Shown here: in pieces, positions 54,675-62,552 of the stretch
Position numbering within the stretch: position 1 is the first letter of the stretch
How the letters are laid out: each line of letters begins with the position of its first letter
Source: Corallococcus sp. EGB
GTDB taxonomy: Bacteria > Myxococcota > Myxococcia > Myxococcales > Myxococcaceae
DNA: 64,000 bases
Assembly: GCF_019968905.1 (NCBI RefSeq)
Contig: NZ_CP079946.1
Coordinates: forward strand, 4,650,001 to 4,714,000
Direction of reading: 5' to 3'
Notes under the pieces: generated by a model
The model's input: only the letters and a program-made list of their open reading frames with translations
What the model was told of the DNA's origin: nothing
Databases searched by the model: none
Position numbers and translations under genes: made by a program

Positions 54675-55670
54675 CTAGAACGTGAGGGAGAAGCCGGCGC
54701 CCAGCCCACCGCGGGTGGAGTACAGCCGCACGCGCGGCGGCGCGGCCTGGGAGACGGAGGGACTGGGTTTCGGTTCGGGGCGGGACTCGACGGTGGTGCT
54801 GGTCACCACCTGGTCCTCATGGTGGTAGACGGCGTCCACCACGCCCAGGGTGTAGACGGTGTAGAAGCCGGTGGCGGACGCGAGCTTGAGCAGCTGCCAC
54901 GTGTCCGCCTGCCGGGCGCGGTCCGTGGGGATGTAGCGCACCGGAATGGAGGCGCGTCCGTCCTCGTCCAGCACGTTGTCCAGGTTGACGAGCCGCTCCT
55001 CGAAGAGCGAGTCGTACGCGAAGAACGCGATGATGCTGGTGAGGGCCAGCACGCCCTCGGTGGCGGCGAAGGCGATGCCCATGCCGTTGCGGCCCTGTTG
55101 GAACTGGCCGGCGCCGAAGGGGACGAAGTTGACCAGGAAGTTGCGCTTCTCCACGGTGCGCACGGTGACCTGGCGGGCCAGCTCCTCCGCGCGGCGGCGC
55201 TGCGTCTCCAGGGCGACGCGCTCCTGTTCCCGGCGCTCCTGTTCGGCCTTCTCGCGCTCCAGGCGCAGGCGCTGCTCCTGGCGGAGGAACTCGCGCTCGC
55301 CGGACATCTGGTTCTTCAAGTCCTCGAAGTAGGCGACGGCCGGGGGCGGGACGACGAAGGGGTCCAGGCTGAAGTCGGGGTCCAGCCGGAGCACGGCGCG
55401 CAGGTGGCGCTCCGCCTCCTCGGTCTTGTTGAGGTTGAAGGCGGACAGGCCCGCGAGCTTGTGCAGCTCCACCAGGTCGTCTTCCGGCAGGTCGCCCCGG
55501 TCGATGCGCTGGCCGGCGCGCTCCAGCACCTCGGCGTACTTGCCATATTCGAACGACGAGCGCAGGGCGGCGACCTCCGGATCCGCGGCCGTGGGCATCT
55601 GCGCGCGCGCGGACAGTGGGCCGAACAGGGCCACGAGGAGGACGAGGAGAAGCAGCAGGCCGCGGATCAT
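54675..55670 (-). CDS. Exported TPR / coiled-coil protein in the pfk operon
   Basis: The ATG at 55670 overlaps the kinase stop as ATGA, giving 331 residues. It has a signal peptide (MIRGLLLLLVLLVALFGPLSARA), TPR-like repeats (SAFNLNKTEEAERHLRAVLR), a coiled coil (LRQEQRLRLEREKAEQERRE) and two hydrophobic segments near 195-220 and 260. It resembles the DUF5683-type envelope proteins that follow TPR repeats, but the match is by eye. Placed between kinase and activator. Confidence 0.72.
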   Translation of the reverse strand: MIRGLLLLLVLLVALFGPLSARAQMPTAADPEVAALRSSFEYGKYAEVLERAGQRIDRGDLPEDDLVELHKLAGLSAFNLNKTEEAERHLRAVLRLDPDFSLDPFVVPPPAVAYFEDLKNQMSGEREFLRQEQRLRLEREKAEQERREQERVALETQRRRAEELARQVTVRTVEKRNFLVNFVPFGAGQFQQGRNGMGIAFAATEGVLALTSIIAFFAYDSLFEERLVNLDNVLDEDGRASIPVRYIPTDRARQADTWQLLKLASATGFYTVYTLGVVDAVYHHEDQVVTSTTVESRPEPKPSPSVSQAAPPRVRLYSTRGGLGAGFSLTF

Positions 55671-57718
55671 TCGGGCGCCAGGCTCCCGCGCAGGGTGGTG
55701 GGCTTGCCGGGCTCCAGCAGGACGACGCGCTTCTCCGCCTTGTAGCCGGGGGAGGAGATCTCCACCTGCACGCGGTGCTGGAAGCTGGCGGGGCCCCGGG
55801 GGGAGCGGATGTCGAACGGGTGCTGGAGGCTGTCGCTCGCGGTGCGCTCCACGTCTCCCACGCGCACGGTCGCGTCCGGGGGCTGGTAGTCCATGGAGAG
55901 CTGTGACGGCTTGAGCAGGGCGCGCAGGCGGAAGACGTGATCTCCGTCCGGTTTCACGTCGATGGTCTCCGTGGCGTCCTCGCAGTAGCCGCAGGACACG
56001 ATGACGGTGTGCTCACCCGGGGTGAGGTGCAGGTCGTGCTGCGCCAGCTGCTGGGTGCCGGACGGGCCGCCGTCCACGCGGATGGAGCCGTAGGGGCGCA
56101 CGAGGATGGACACGGGGATCCGGCCACCGCGCGGGTGCCTGGGGTCGTCCTGCGGCTCCACGCTGGCGACGAGCGTGGGACGCGAGGGGGCGCGATCCGG
56201 GGAGGGGGGGAGGCGCGGAGAGGTGTCGCCCTGGGACGCGGGGGCGTCGCGGCCGGTGCCGCCCATGCCCTGCGCGCCGGAGGGGCGCGCGCCGTTCGGA
56301 GGGCCCGTGGTGCCACCCGTGGCCTGTGCGCCGCTCGGAGTGCCCGGCGCGCCGTTGACGGGGCCCGTGACTTGCGTGCCGCGAGTGGGGCCCGTGCCGC
56401 CAGGCGAACCCGTCGTGCCTGCGGTGTCCTGTGCGCCACGGGCGTTGCCCACGGCCTGCGAGCCGGTGTCGCCGGCCTGCGCGCCCTTGGACGGAGCGGC
56501 GCCGGCCGCGAGCTGAGAACCCGGTGCCTTCGAACCTTCGGCCTTCGGTGTCTCGGGCGAGCTCGCGTTCATCCGGTGCAGCTGCCAGCCGCCCAGCCCC
56601 AGCGCGAGCGCCACGCCCGCACCGATGCCCACGCGGATGCCGCGCCTGCGCCAGGTGCGCCGCCGCTGCTGACGCTGGAGGCCCTTGAGCAAGCCCAGCG
56701 CCCGCTCGTTCGTCGCGTCCAGCGCGAGCACCTGGTTGAGGCACGCCAGCGCGCGCGGCGTCCGCTTCTCCTCCAGCTGCCGCTCCCCGCGGTCCAGGAG
56801 CGCCGCGACGATGCGCTGGCGCGCGAGCCGCTGGTACGACGGCGGATCCGCGAAGAAGGAGATCAGCTCCTCGCCCACGCGGGGGAAGCCCAGCCCCGCG
56901 AGCGCATCCGCCAGCGCGTCGCGCAGCTTCCCCGCGTTGGGATAGCGCCGCGACGGGTCCCGCTGGAGGCACGTCGCGCAGATGTCCGCCAGCTCGTCCG
57001 ACAGCGCGGGCACGCGGCGGCGCGGGTCCTCATAGGCCCCGTCCAGGATGCGCTTCAGCGTCGCCGTGGTGTTCGACGCGGTGAACGGCAGCCGGCCCGT
57101 CATCAGCGCGTAGAACATGATCCCCAGGCTGAAGACGTCCGCCTCGGGCCCGGCCTCCAGGCCTTCGATGATCTCCGGCGACATGTGCGCGGGCGAGCCC
57201 ACCAGCGCGCCCGTCACCGTCATCCGGTCCTCGATGTCCAGCAGCCGCGCGATGCCGAAGTCCATGAGCTTGAGGACGCCGTCCTCACGCACCATGACGT
57301 TCTCCGGCTTCAGGTCGCGGTGGATGACGCCCGCCTCGTGCGCGTGCGCCAGCGCCGCCGCCAGCTCGTGGATGATCATCGCCGCCAGCTCCGGCGGCTC
57401 CAGCGGGCCTTCATCCAGGTACGTCTTGAGCGTCCGCCCGCGGATGTACTCCGTGACGATGAAGGCGTCGTGCGCCTCCGCCGAGGAGAAGTCGAACACC
57501 TCCAGGATGTTGGGGTGGTGCAGCTTCGCCACCGCGCGGGCCTCGCGAGCCAGGCGCCGCCGCGACTCGTCCTTGCCGGCCAGGTGCGGGTGCAGCACCT
57601 TCACCGCGACCTCGCGGTCCAGGGCCGTGTCCAGGCCCTTGTACACGACGCTCATGCCCCCGGAGCCCAGCTCCTCCAGGATGCGATAACGACCGATATG
57701 GCGGCCGACGAGCGTCAT
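55667..57718 (-). CDS. pkn4: Serine/threonine protein kinase, Pkn4-like
   Basis: A 683-residue receptor-type kinase. The Hanks kinase domain at residues 10-270 has the glycine loop ELGSGGMSVVYKG, VAVKVL, catalytic HRDLKPENVM, DFGIARLL and GSPAHMSPEI. A membrane helix lies near 375-395 (VGIGAGVALALGLGGW), then a low-complexity Gly/Thr/Pro region and a beta-rich C-terminal domain of the PEGA type. In M. xanthus, Pkn4 phosphorylates phosphofructokinase and its gene lies directly downstream of pfk; the same order and a 22-base gap are seen here. Assigning it as Pkn4 is by synteny and conserved target site. Confidence 0.87.
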   Translation of the reverse strand: MTLVGRHIGRYRILEELGSGGMSVVYKGLDTALDREVAVKVLHPHLAGKDESRRRLAREARAVAKLHHPNILEVFDFSSAEAHDAFIVTEYIRGRTLKTYLDEGPLEPPELAAMIIHELAAALAHAHEAGVIHRDLKPENVMVREDGVLKLMDFGIARLLDIEDRMTVTGALVGSPAHMSPEIIEGLEAGPEADVFSLGIMFYALMTGRLPFTASNTTATLKRILDGAYEDPRRRVPALSDELADICATCLQRDPSRRYPNAGKLRDALADALAGLGFPRVGEELISFFADPPSYQRLARQRIVAALLDRGERQLEEKRTPRALACLNQVLALDATNERALGLLKGLQRQQRRRTWRRRGIRVGIGAGVALALGLGGWQLHRMNASSPETPKAEGSKAPGSQLAAGAAPSKGAQAGDTGSQAVGNARGAQDTAGTTGSPGGTGPTRGTQVTGPVNGAPGTPSGAQATGGTTGPPNGARPSGAQGMGGTGRDAPASQGDTSPRLPPSPDRAPSRPTLVASVEPQDDPRHPRGGRIPVSILVRPYGSIRVDGGPSGTQQLAQHDLHLTPGEHTVIVSCGYCEDATETIDVKPDGDHVFRLRALLKPSQLSMDYQPPDATVRVGDVERTASDSLQHPFDIRSPRGPASFQHRVQVEISSPGYKAEKRVVLLEPGKPTTLRGSLAPE

Positions 57719-57740
57719 GGCGTAGGCGCGTGCGCTCCCC

Positions 57741-58838
57741 TCAGTCCCCGAACCCGATGCCCATGCTCCGCGCGAACCGCACCAGGTCTCCCTGGACGTC
57801 CACGCGTCGCTCCTTGCGCGACTCGCTCAGCGGCACCGCGACGACGTCGTTGTTCCGCAGCGCCACCATGTGTCCCCACTGTCCGTCCCGCACCAGGTCC
57901 AGCACCTTGCACCCGTAGCGCGTGGCCAGCACCCGGTCCGCCGCGCTGGGGCTGCCGCCGCGCTGCAGGTGGCCCAGCACCGTGACACGGATCTCCGCGT
58001 CGATGTGCCGCGCCAGCAGGTCCGCGCACACCTTGCCGGAGCCGCCCAGCCGCACCACGCCCCGGCCCGGGATGTCCGCGGCCTCCGCCAGCACGGACAG
58101 CGCGCCGCCCTCGGGATAGGCGCCCTCGGAGATGGCGATGATGGAGAAGCTGCGCCGCCGCGTGGCCCGGCGCTTCAGCGTCTCCAGCACGGACTCCACC
58201 CGGTAGGGAATCTCCGGGATGAGGATGAGGTCCGCGCCGCCCGCGATGCCGCTCTCCAGCGTGAGGAACCCCGCGTGGCGGCCCATGATCTCCACCACCA
58301 TCACGCGGTCATGCGCCTCCGCGGTGGAGTGCAGCCGGTCCAGCGCCTCCGTGACGATGAGCCGCGCGGTGTCGAACCCGAACGTCTGGTCCGTGCCGGA
58401 CAAGTCGTTGTCGATGGTCTTCGGACACCCGACGACCTTCAGCCCCTTGTCCGCCAGCTGGTGCGCGATGGAGAGCGTGCCGTCCCCCCCAATGGCGACC
58501 AGGCCGTCCAGCCGCAACTCCTCGCAGCGGCGCAGGGCCTGGTCCGACAGATCCATCTCCACCCAGCCGGAGCTCTCACGCACCGGGTAGGAGAACGGGT
58601 TCGCCTTGTTGGACGTGCCGAGGATGGTGCCGCCCTTGGGCAGGATGCCGCGCGTGTCCTCCACGCCGAGCGGGCGGACGAGCTCTGGCTCCACCAGGCC
58701 CATGTAGCCGTTCTCGATGCCCACGAACGAGTGGCCGAACTCGTGCACCCCTCGGCGGACGAGGCCCCGGATGAGCGCGTTGAGCCCCGGGCAATCACCA
58801 CCGCCGGTGAGGACACCAAGTCGTAGAGGTCGGGCCAT
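57741..58838 (-). CDS. pfkA: 6-phosphofructokinase
   Basis: A 365-residue PFK: GVLTGGGDCPGLN, AIGGDGTLSIA and VGCPKTIDND. The two residues that distinguish ATP from pyrophosphate enzymes are Gly120 (ATP-type) and Lys140 (as in several actinobacterial ATP enzymes), so ATP use is more likely. Thr226 lies in LKRRATRRRS, a basic site matching the Thr226 that Pkn4 phosphorylates in M. xanthus to activate the enzyme. It commits fructose-6-phosphate to glycolysis and so affects glycogen stores. First gene of a six-gene run ending at 50517. Confidence 0.95.
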   Translation of the reverse strand: MARPLRLGVLTGGGDCPGLNALIRGLVRRGVHEFGHSFVGIENGYMGLVEPELVRPLGVEDTRGILPKGGTILGTSNKANPFSYPVRESSGWVEMDLSDQALRRCEELRLDGLVAIGGDGTLSIAHQLADKGLKVVGCPKTIDNDLSGTDQTFGFDTARLIVTEALDRLHSTAEAHDRVMVVEIMGRHAGFLTLESGIAGGADLILIPEIPYRVESVLETLKRRATRRRSFSIIAISEGAYPEGGALSVLAEAADIPGRGVVRLGGSGKVCADLLARHIDAEIRVTVLGHLQRGGSPSAADRVLATRYGCKVLDLVRDGQWGHMVALRNNDVVAVPLSESRKERRVDVQGDLVRFARSMGIGFGD

Positions 58839-58913
58839 GGGAGCGCGCGGAAAGAAAGTCGGACGCGGGTGTCAGTGGGAACGGGCGGCACTATGACAGC
58901 AACGTCGGTGCGG

Positions 58914-58942
58914 ATTGTAGGTGCCACCCCAGGGGGGTGCAA
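58914..58942 (-). promoter_or_regulatory. Promoter of the pfk operon with overlapping palindrome
   Basis: Read leftward, TTGCAC (58942-58937) and TACAAT (58919-58914, 5 of 6) are 17 bases apart, with a start near 58907 and a 69-base leader before the pfk ATG. The spacer contains a near-palindrome GCACCCC / GGGGTGGC that could be an operator. The -35 is only partial. Confidence 0.5.
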
Positions 58943-58999
58943 CGCACGAATCAGCGGGGGAGGTCGGATCCGCGCACGCTGGAACGCCGGGACGGCCCC

Positions 59000-59479
59000 T
59001 CAGTCGCGCTTGAGGCGGCGCCGGGAGGCCAGGCGGTCCAGGAGCGCCTGGAGCCGGTCCTCCTTCTGCGCGGGGAGGGCCCGGTCGGTGGGGGACTGTA
59101 CGGGCATCTCCCGGGCCATCCGGTACAGCTCCTCCAGCCGCTCCAGCACCAGCTCGTTGCCGGGGCGCTCCTGCAGTGCGCGGCGGTACGCGGCGGCGGC
59201 GCCCACGTAGTCGCCCAGCATGAAGAGGCGCTCGCCCTCCTGCATGGGCGAGGGCGGGGCCAGCGGAAGGCGCTGGGGCTCGCGCACGCGGTTCTTCAGG
59301 TGCTGAAGCTCCTGCGGCTGGAGGCTGTCGCGCAGGTGGGCCACCTTGAGGGCCAGCGCCTCCTCGCGGGGGAAGGCGGCGAGCAGGTGTTCGAAGAGCT
59401 CGAACGCTTCCGCGAGTTCGCCCCGGCGCAAGGCGCGGTCGGCACGTGCTTCCATGTCGGCCCGGACGGCAGGGGTCAT
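59000..59479 (-). CDS. TPR-like soluble protein
   Basis: A 159-residue helical protein with two or three TPR-type units (MEARADRALRRGELAEAFEL; MLGDYVGAAAAYRRALQERP) and a basic Arg/Leu-rich C-terminus. No signal peptide, so cytoplasmic. Upstream of the pfk operon on the same strand but separated by 161 bases with its own promoter between, so probably independent. Function unknown; TPRs usually mediate protein contacts. Confidence 0.65.
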   Translation of the reverse strand: MTPAVRADMEARADRALRRGELAEAFELFEHLLAAFPREEALALKVAHLRDSLQPQELQHLKNRVREPQRLPLAPPSPMQEGERLFMLGDYVGAAAAYRRALQERPGNELVLERLEELYRMAREMPVQSPTDRALPAQKEDRLQALLDRLASRRRLKRD

Positions 59480-59555
59480 CTCGCGCGGGAGAGTAACTGG
59501 ACCCCGCCCGGGATGTCACATTCGGAAAAGCCGGCGCTCGCCGGGCCGCAAGGGC

Positions 59556-60575
59556 TCAGGCGGGCGTGGCGGCGGAGCCCTGCATCACATCGCGCTCCGC
59601 GCTCCGGGCGCTGCGCCGCCAGTGACGGAAGAGCCACGCGGCGACCACTCCGTGAAGCAGCAGGCCGAAGACGCCCTCGCCGTTGAAGACCCAGACCTGA
59701 CCGCCGAAGAGCCCCGGCCGGCCGTTGTAGACGCTGCCGAAGAGGAGCGGGTTGATCAGGTTCCAGCTGATGTGGAAGAGGGCGGGCGGCCAGATGGAGC
59801 GCGACGCCATGTAGAGCTGCGCGAACACCACCGCGGCCGCGGCGATGGACAGGAGGAACGTCACGTTCTGCGCCGTGTGCCCGCGCTGTGTGGAGGAGAA
59901 GACGAGGGGCAGGTGGAAGGCGGCCCACACCGGCATGGTGAGGGCCGCGGCCACCGCCGGCCGGTCCATCCACCAGCGCAAGAGCGTCCCGCGCCAGCCC
60001 ACCTCTTCGCCCAGCTCGCTGGGGACGCCGAAGCCCACGACGGGCCACCACACCAGCGCCGCCAGGCCGTAGCGCAGCCAGCGCCAGCGCTCGGGCAGCT
60101 TCGCGCCCAGCTTCTCCACCCAGCGCCAGCGCACGGCCGCCGCGGCCAGGAACCACGTCACCGTCAGCGTCCAGAACAGGAGGATCATCACCGGCACGGT
60201 GGCGAGGCCCGTCACGCCGAACGGCCCCTTGAGCAGCTCCGGCTGGTACCGGACAAAGGCCGCGTCCCCGGTCACGAACCGCACCGCGTAGGCCAGCGGC
60301 GCGATGACGGCGCCGTACGCCAGCGGCAGCGCGAGCCCCAGGAACCACCACTTCCAGCCGGGGAAAGCGAAGCCCACCGCGGACGGAGGCTCACGCCGGA
60401 AGAACCACGAGCACCCCAGGCCCACGATGCCGGGCACGCACATCATCCAGCGAATCAGCCACGGGGACTTCTCACCACCGGCGATGAACAGGACCGCCAT
60501 CGTCCAGCTCACCGCCAGCGTCACCGCGATGAAGGTGAGGGTTTCTTTCCGGGGATTCCTCATGTTCCCGAGCAT
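59556..60575 (-). CDS. CPBP-family intramembrane metalloprotease
   Basis: A 339-residue integral membrane protein with eight or so helices. The CPBP/Abi signature is present: SELGEEVGWRGTLLRW (EEXXXR), MPVWAAFHLPLVFSS, and the third motif LFHISWNLINP. The family includes CAAX prenyl proteases and bacteriocin self-immunity proteins; Rce1-like glutamate and histidine residues form the active site. ATG at 60575 (or 60563). The substrate is unknown. Confidence 0.87.
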   Translation of the reverse strand: MLGNMRNPRKETLTFIAVTLAVSWTMAVLFIAGGEKSPWLIRWMMCVPGIVGLGCSWFFRREPPSAVGFAFPGWKWWFLGLALPLAYGAVIAPLAYAVRFVTGDAAFVRYQPELLKGPFGVTGLATVPVMILLFWTLTVTWFLAAAAVRWRWVEKLGAKLPERWRWLRYGLAALVWWPVVGFGVPSELGEEVGWRGTLLRWWMDRPAVAAALTMPVWAAFHLPLVFSSTQRGHTAQNVTFLLSIAAAAVVFAQLYMASRSIWPPALFHISWNLINPLLFGSVYNGRPGLFGGQVWVFNGEGVFGLLLHGVVAAWLFRHWRRSARSAERDVMQGSAATPA

Positions 60576-60651
60576 ACCGGTTGGGCTCGTCCCGTCGAGC
60601 CCGACGTGGCAGGGGGGAGGGCGGACGGCCCGCCCCGCGCCCGGGTGCGTC

Positions 60652-62253
60652 TCAGGCCTTGAGGTGGACCTGCTGGGCGCCCTGGAGCCGCTCGGCCTGG
60701 AGGCCGCGCTCGCGGGCGGTGGTGAGCAGCAGGTCGGACTCCTTCATGCGGGGCGTCTCCGGCGTGGCCGCGGGCCCGATGATGTGCTCCATCCAGGGCT
60801 CCAGCCCCATGGCGTAGTTGAAGAGCCGCTTCGCGCCCACCAGCTCCAGCAGGCGCAGGCCCTCCGTGGAGTTGCTGCCGCGGCAGCGGCGGTTCTTCTC
60901 CAGCTTGCGGTCGCGCTTCTTGGGGAAGAAGCCCTCCATCATCCACGTGTGCGGCGCGCCCTCGATCTCCGTGTTCATGAAGACCGTATGCAGCTCGCCC
61001 ACGGTGCTGCGCAGGTCGCGGTAGGTCGTCTCGTCCACGCACATGGAGTCGGCGGCGAAGAACAGGCGCTCGTCGCCGGTGCGGATGATCCACGCCGTCT
61101 TGGCGTGGGCCACGTCGCCGTGCTCGCCCATGAACGGCGCGGCGATGATCTCTCCGTCCGCGATGGGCAGGGACTCGTAGAAGTACGGCTCCAGCACGTT
61201 CTTGAAGCCGAGCGACCTGGCCAACAGCCGCGGCGAGTAGTCACCGGCCAGGGCGCCGCTGGCGCGCGGCACCATCAGCGTGCCGATGCGGTGGCGCAGG
61301 CGCAGCAGCGTCTCGATGTCCAGGTGATCCGGGTGGCTGTGCGTGATCAGCACGTAGTCGATGCGGCGGGGCAGGTCCGCGAAGGACATGCGCTCCAGCG
61401 GGCCCGTCTTCTCCGGCCGCACCGGCACCACCGCGTCGATGAGGATGGACGTGCCCTTCCACTCCACCAGCACGCACGCGTGGCCCACGTAGCGGATGCG
61501 CACGCCCGGCCCGTTCCAGGTCTCGGGAAGCGTCTGCGGCGCCTCGGTGAGCAGGGGCATCAGGTCCGCGTCGGACTGCACCGCGTCGCCCAGCACGTCG
61601 CGGATCCACTCCAGGGGCTTGGGCTCCAGGTCCAGGCTGAACAGCTTGTCCAGGCGCTCGTCGTGGAACGGAACCTTCCAGTCCAGCTGCCCCGGCCCCA
61701 TCAGGCGCGGCGTGGTGAGCAGCGAGTCGCGCTCCGCGTCCGTCTTCAGCCGGCGAAGCCGCATGGACTGCAGGTCCGTCTTGTGGTGGCGCCCGCGATA
61801 CAGCAGGCCCTCGTGCACGCGCATCGACGGGCGGTTCACGTAGTCGTACACCAGCTCCACCACGCCCTTGAGCGGCTCCGGCAGCCGCGCGTACAGCGGC
61901 TCCAGGGACTGGCCCTTGGCCTCCGCCAGCAGCTGCGTCTGGAACTCGTCGAACGCCTCCGCCAGCTTGATGCGATCCTCCTGCGCGGCGGTCATCCGCT
62001 GCATGAGCGCCCGCACCTCGTCCGCGCGCTCCGGCGCGATGCCCACGAAGGAGCTGCCGCTGAGCGCGGGGTCCTTCGCCGCCTTCGCGTGGAAGTCCGG
62101 CGTCTGCAGGTAGGCCTTCAGCAGGGGAAGCAGGTAGGCCTGCAGATGCAGGCTCGCGGGCATGGGGGCCACCGTCATCCACCAGGCCTGGAAGTCCTGG
62201 ACGAGCGGTTCAACGAGGGTGGCGTCCGCGAGGCGATACAGGGGAACGGTCAT
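60652..62253 (-). CDS. Metallo-beta-lactamase-fold hydrolase
   Basis: The ATG at 62253 gives 533 residues; an N-terminal helical region of about 250 residues precedes an MBL-fold domain with ITHSHPDHLDIETLL, MGEHGDVAH and FFAADSMCVD. Such long NAPE-PLD/UlaG-like hydrolases act on lipid or sugar phosphate esters. It is divergent from a fatty acyl-AMP ligase across 299 bases, which hints at a role in a lipid or secondary-metabolite pathway; that is inference from position. Confidence 0.8.
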   Translation of the reverse strand: MTVPLYRLADATLVEPLVQDFQAWWMTVAPMPASLHLQAYLLPLLKAYLQTPDFHAKAAKDPALSGSSFVGIAPERADEVRALMQRMTAAQEDRIKLAEAFDEFQTQLLAEAKGQSLEPLYARLPEPLKGVVELVYDYVNRPSMRVHEGLLYRGRHHKTDLQSMRLRRLKTDAERDSLLTTPRLMGPGQLDWKVPFHDERLDKLFSLDLEPKPLEWIRDVLGDAVQSDADLMPLLTEAPQTLPETWNGPGVRIRYVGHACVLVEWKGTSILIDAVVPVRPEKTGPLERMSFADLPRRIDYVLITHSHPDHLDIETLLRLRHRIGTLMVPRASGALAGDYSPRLLARSLGFKNVLEPYFYESLPIADGEIIAAPFMGEHGDVAHAKTAWIIRTGDERLFFAADSMCVDETTYRDLRSTVGELHTVFMNTEIEGAPHTWMMEGFFPKKRDRKLEKNRRCRGSNSTEGLRLLELVGAKRLFNYAMGLEPWMEHIIGPAATPETPRMKESDLLLTTARERGLQAERLQGAQQVHLKA

Positions 62254-62552
62254 GGTGTGCGATCGAGAAGGCACCCACACCCGGACTCGATTCACTGCGG
62301 TTCCAAAGTGGGAACTCGCGGAGTCAATGAAGGGTGGGGTGAGCGCTGAAGAGCAGGAAGCAGAGCTGCCGAGCGAATTTGTGCGATTCGAGCAAATTGT
62401 TCAAGAGCGGTAGAACCCAATCGTAGTGGTATTCTCGTATCCAGTTCTGCTTTCCCGGACACATTTCAAGGGTGCCTGTGTCACGCAGTCCGTGCGTGTC
62501 ACACGGGAAGTCGGCCCGCTGAAGCCCGTGTCATGTGCTCCGGCCTTCCTTG
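62254..62552. promoter_or_regulatory. Divergent intergenic region upstream of the acyl-AMP ligase
   Basis: This 299-base gap is AT-richer than its surroundings around 62370-62460. It holds AATTTG (near 62376) facing CAAATT (near 62393), and two GTGTCAC copies (near 62479 and 62498) as a direct repeat. No clear -35/-10 pair is visible. It probably controls both the hydrolase and the acyl-AMP ligase locus. Confidence 0.4.

Noticed and set aside
55937-57985. A 682-residue plus-strand frame opposite the kinase gene
   Set aside because: Arg/Ala/Val-rich shadow; the minus strand has HRDLKPEN and DFG.
57741-58838. A pyrophosphate-dependent phosphofructokinase
   Set aside because: The position that is Asp in pyrophosphate enzymes is Gly here (GGDGT), so ATP use is more likely even though Lys140 is shared with them.
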